A DNA stretch of 13,623 bases from Desulfobacterales bacterium. GTDB lineage: Bacteria; Desulfobacterota; Desulfobacteria; Desulfobacterales; JAHEIW01. This document shows, one piece after another, positions 12,848 to 13,623 of the stretch. Position numbers and translations under genes: made by a program. Numbering within the stretch: position 1 is the first letter of the stretch; each line of letters begins with the position of its first letter. Under the pieces are notes generated by a model, which saw only the letters and a program-made list of their open reading frames with translations, was not told the DNA's origin and ran no database searches. The stretch lies in NCBI GenBank assembly GCA_030145015.1, contig JAQYWI010000151.1:1-13623 (forward strand), given 5' to 3'.

Positions 12848-12869
12848 TCAAACGCACTATGGCGTTTGA
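12848..12869 (-). repeat. Second intercistronic hairpin (8 bp)
   Basis: TCAAACGC (12848-12855) and GCGTTTGA (12862-12869) pair perfectly around ACTATG. A third, weaker stem (GCCGCC/GGCGAC, 12895-12914) surrounds a TTTTTACA loop immediately after the livK stop. Confidence 0.5.
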
Positions 12870-12918
12870 ACGATTAGCAAATGCTTTACGACAGCCGCCT
12901 TTTTACAGGCGACATCGG

Positions 12919-13623
12919 TTATTTGATGTACTTCGAGGTAAACGGTGCCCCGACCGGTTTGAATATACCGCCTTCGGCCCGATAAAGCTGCAGTTGATCA
13001 ACACCCTGGCGGTCGTTCTCGGAAAAAGTGACCGGCCCCACGGTGGTCAGCGGATAATAGGCATTGTACCCGTTCATTGCTAAAAGTTCCTCGTAGAGTG
13101 CCGCCCGCGTAATTTCCTTTCCTTTGGCTTTTGCGCGCAGGATGGTTTCAACGGCAATCTGGGTGACCTGGATCCCGTTGGTGTAGTTCTGGGAATTGGC
13201 TGTTTTATCATCCCGGCCGTAACGCTTGGCCAGCGCCAGCTGCGCGTCGGTTCCCGGACCCGGAGCCGTTGTCAGCTTGTAAGAGGTGGTCCAGTTAAAG
13301 CCTTCGGCCGCCGAACCCGCCAGGGCGATCAAATCCGGTCCTCCGGAATAATGAACCCCCAGGAAGGTGATCTTGCCCGCTTCGCCGTAGCTTTTGGCAG
13401 CCAGTCCGAGGCTCTGAGCGCTTTTGAGCATGGTCGCCACCGGCGGCTGGACGGTATGGGACAGGACGTACTGCACCCCTTTATTTTTAAAGCGTTGCAG
13501 CATCGCCGTGTTATCCAGATCCTGGCCGTGCTCGACAACTTCGACAATTTCGATGTTCAGACCCTCGGCAACCGCTTTTTGGGTGTCTTCCACCGGTCCG
13601 CGACCGAAGGCGGAAGGATGGAT
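12919..13623 (-). CDS. livK: Liv-type ABC transporter substrate-binding protein, C-terminal part (runs off window)
   Basis: The last 234 codons of a periplasmic type-1 binding protein are present, of about 380-420 in the family; the N-terminus and signal peptide lie beyond 13623. The frame is open to the edge and begins IHPSAFGRGPVEDTQKAVAE. An internal GTG at 13593 is therefore not the start. Family features are the alternating beta/alpha pattern, VQYVLSHTVQPPVATMLKSA, GVHYSGGPDLIALAG, AEGFNWTTSYKL, and the C-terminal NGIQVTQIAVETILRAKAKG with GPVTFSENDRQGVDQLQLYRAEGG. It delivers ligand to the permease partly encoded by livF. Ligands of this family include branched-chain amino acids, but also amides and aromatic acids, so substrate is not fixed. 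Confidence 0.88.
   Translation of the reverse strand: MHPSAFGRGPVEDTQKAVAEGLNIEIVEVVEHGQDLDNTAMLQRFKNKGVQYVLSHTVQPPVATMLKSAQSLGLAAKSYGEAGKITFLGVHYSGGPDLIALAGSAAEGFNWTTSYKLTTAPGPGTDAQLALAKRYGRDDKTANSQNYTNGIQVTQIAVETILRAKAKGKEITRAALYEELLAMNGYNAYYPLTTVGPVTFSENDRQGVDQLQLYRAEGGIFKPVGAPFTSKYIK

Noticed and set aside
12738..12857. Upstream 40-codon extension of livF
   Set aside because: It covers intercistronic hairpins, has no LivF-like residues, and a ribosome-binding sequence precedes the inner ATG at 12737.
13591..13593. GTG as a start codon for the substrate-binding protein
   Set aside because: The frame stays open to the window edge, and the preceding residues (HPSAFGRGP) fit the family, so this is an internal valine codon.

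Overview
The window reads as a chromosomal piece of an anaerobic, moderate-GC bacterium, most likely a Desulfobacterota (Desulfobacterales-like) fatty-acid and amino-acid oxidiser. This is inferred from three things: a butyryl-CoA-type beta-oxidation gene set, a LivF protein with a basic C-terminal tail that I associate with this group, and intergenic spaces packed with fold-back repeats. No rRNA, tRNA, CRISPR array, transposase or phage gene is visible.

Layout. (1) 1-140, minus: 5' end of threonine synthase. (2) 141-493: repeat-rich divergent spacer with two strong inverted repeats. (3) 494-3069, plus: a xanthine-guanine phosphoribosyltransferase gene whose stop codon overlaps the start of a cytoplasmic DMSO-reductase-family molybdopterin enzyme. 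That enzyme has an Asp where the second iron-sulfur cysteine is expected. (4) 3142-3215: two REP-like hairpins in inverted orientation; the second doubles as an intrinsic terminator for the minus-strand gene that follows. (5) 3287-5557, minus: an HMG-CoA-lyase-like enzyme without the usual catalytic cysteine, and an AUH-like enoyl-CoA hydratase. (6) 5558-6111: divergent control region with two palindromes that look like TetR-type operators. (7) 6112-10508, plus: thiolase, NAD-dependent 3-hydroxyacyl-CoA dehydrogenase, XRE-cupin regulator and butyryl-CoA-dehydrogenase-like acyl-CoA dehydrogenase, each separated by fold-back or tandem repeats. (8) 10753-13623, minus: branched-chain amino acid ABC transporter parts (livK partial, livF), a universal stress protein and a tandem-ACT protein.

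How the genes fit together. Thiolase, hydroxyacyl-CoA dehydrogenase, crotonase and acyl-CoA dehydrogenase form a complete four-enzyme set between butyryl-CoA and two acetyl-CoA. The AUH-like hydratase and HMG-CoA-lyase-like enzyme, with a Liv-type transporter nearby, also suggest uptake and degradation of branched-chain substrates such as leucine or isovalerate. That reading is weakened because the acyl-CoA dehydrogenase has its catalytic Glu in the butyryl-CoA dehydrogenase position rather than the isovaleryl-CoA dehydrogenase position. The least explained parts are the phosphoribosyltransferase/molybdoenzyme pair, the modified HMGL-like enzyme, and the double tandem array at 8381-8580, which appears to be the two halves of one dispersed repeat expanded separately.
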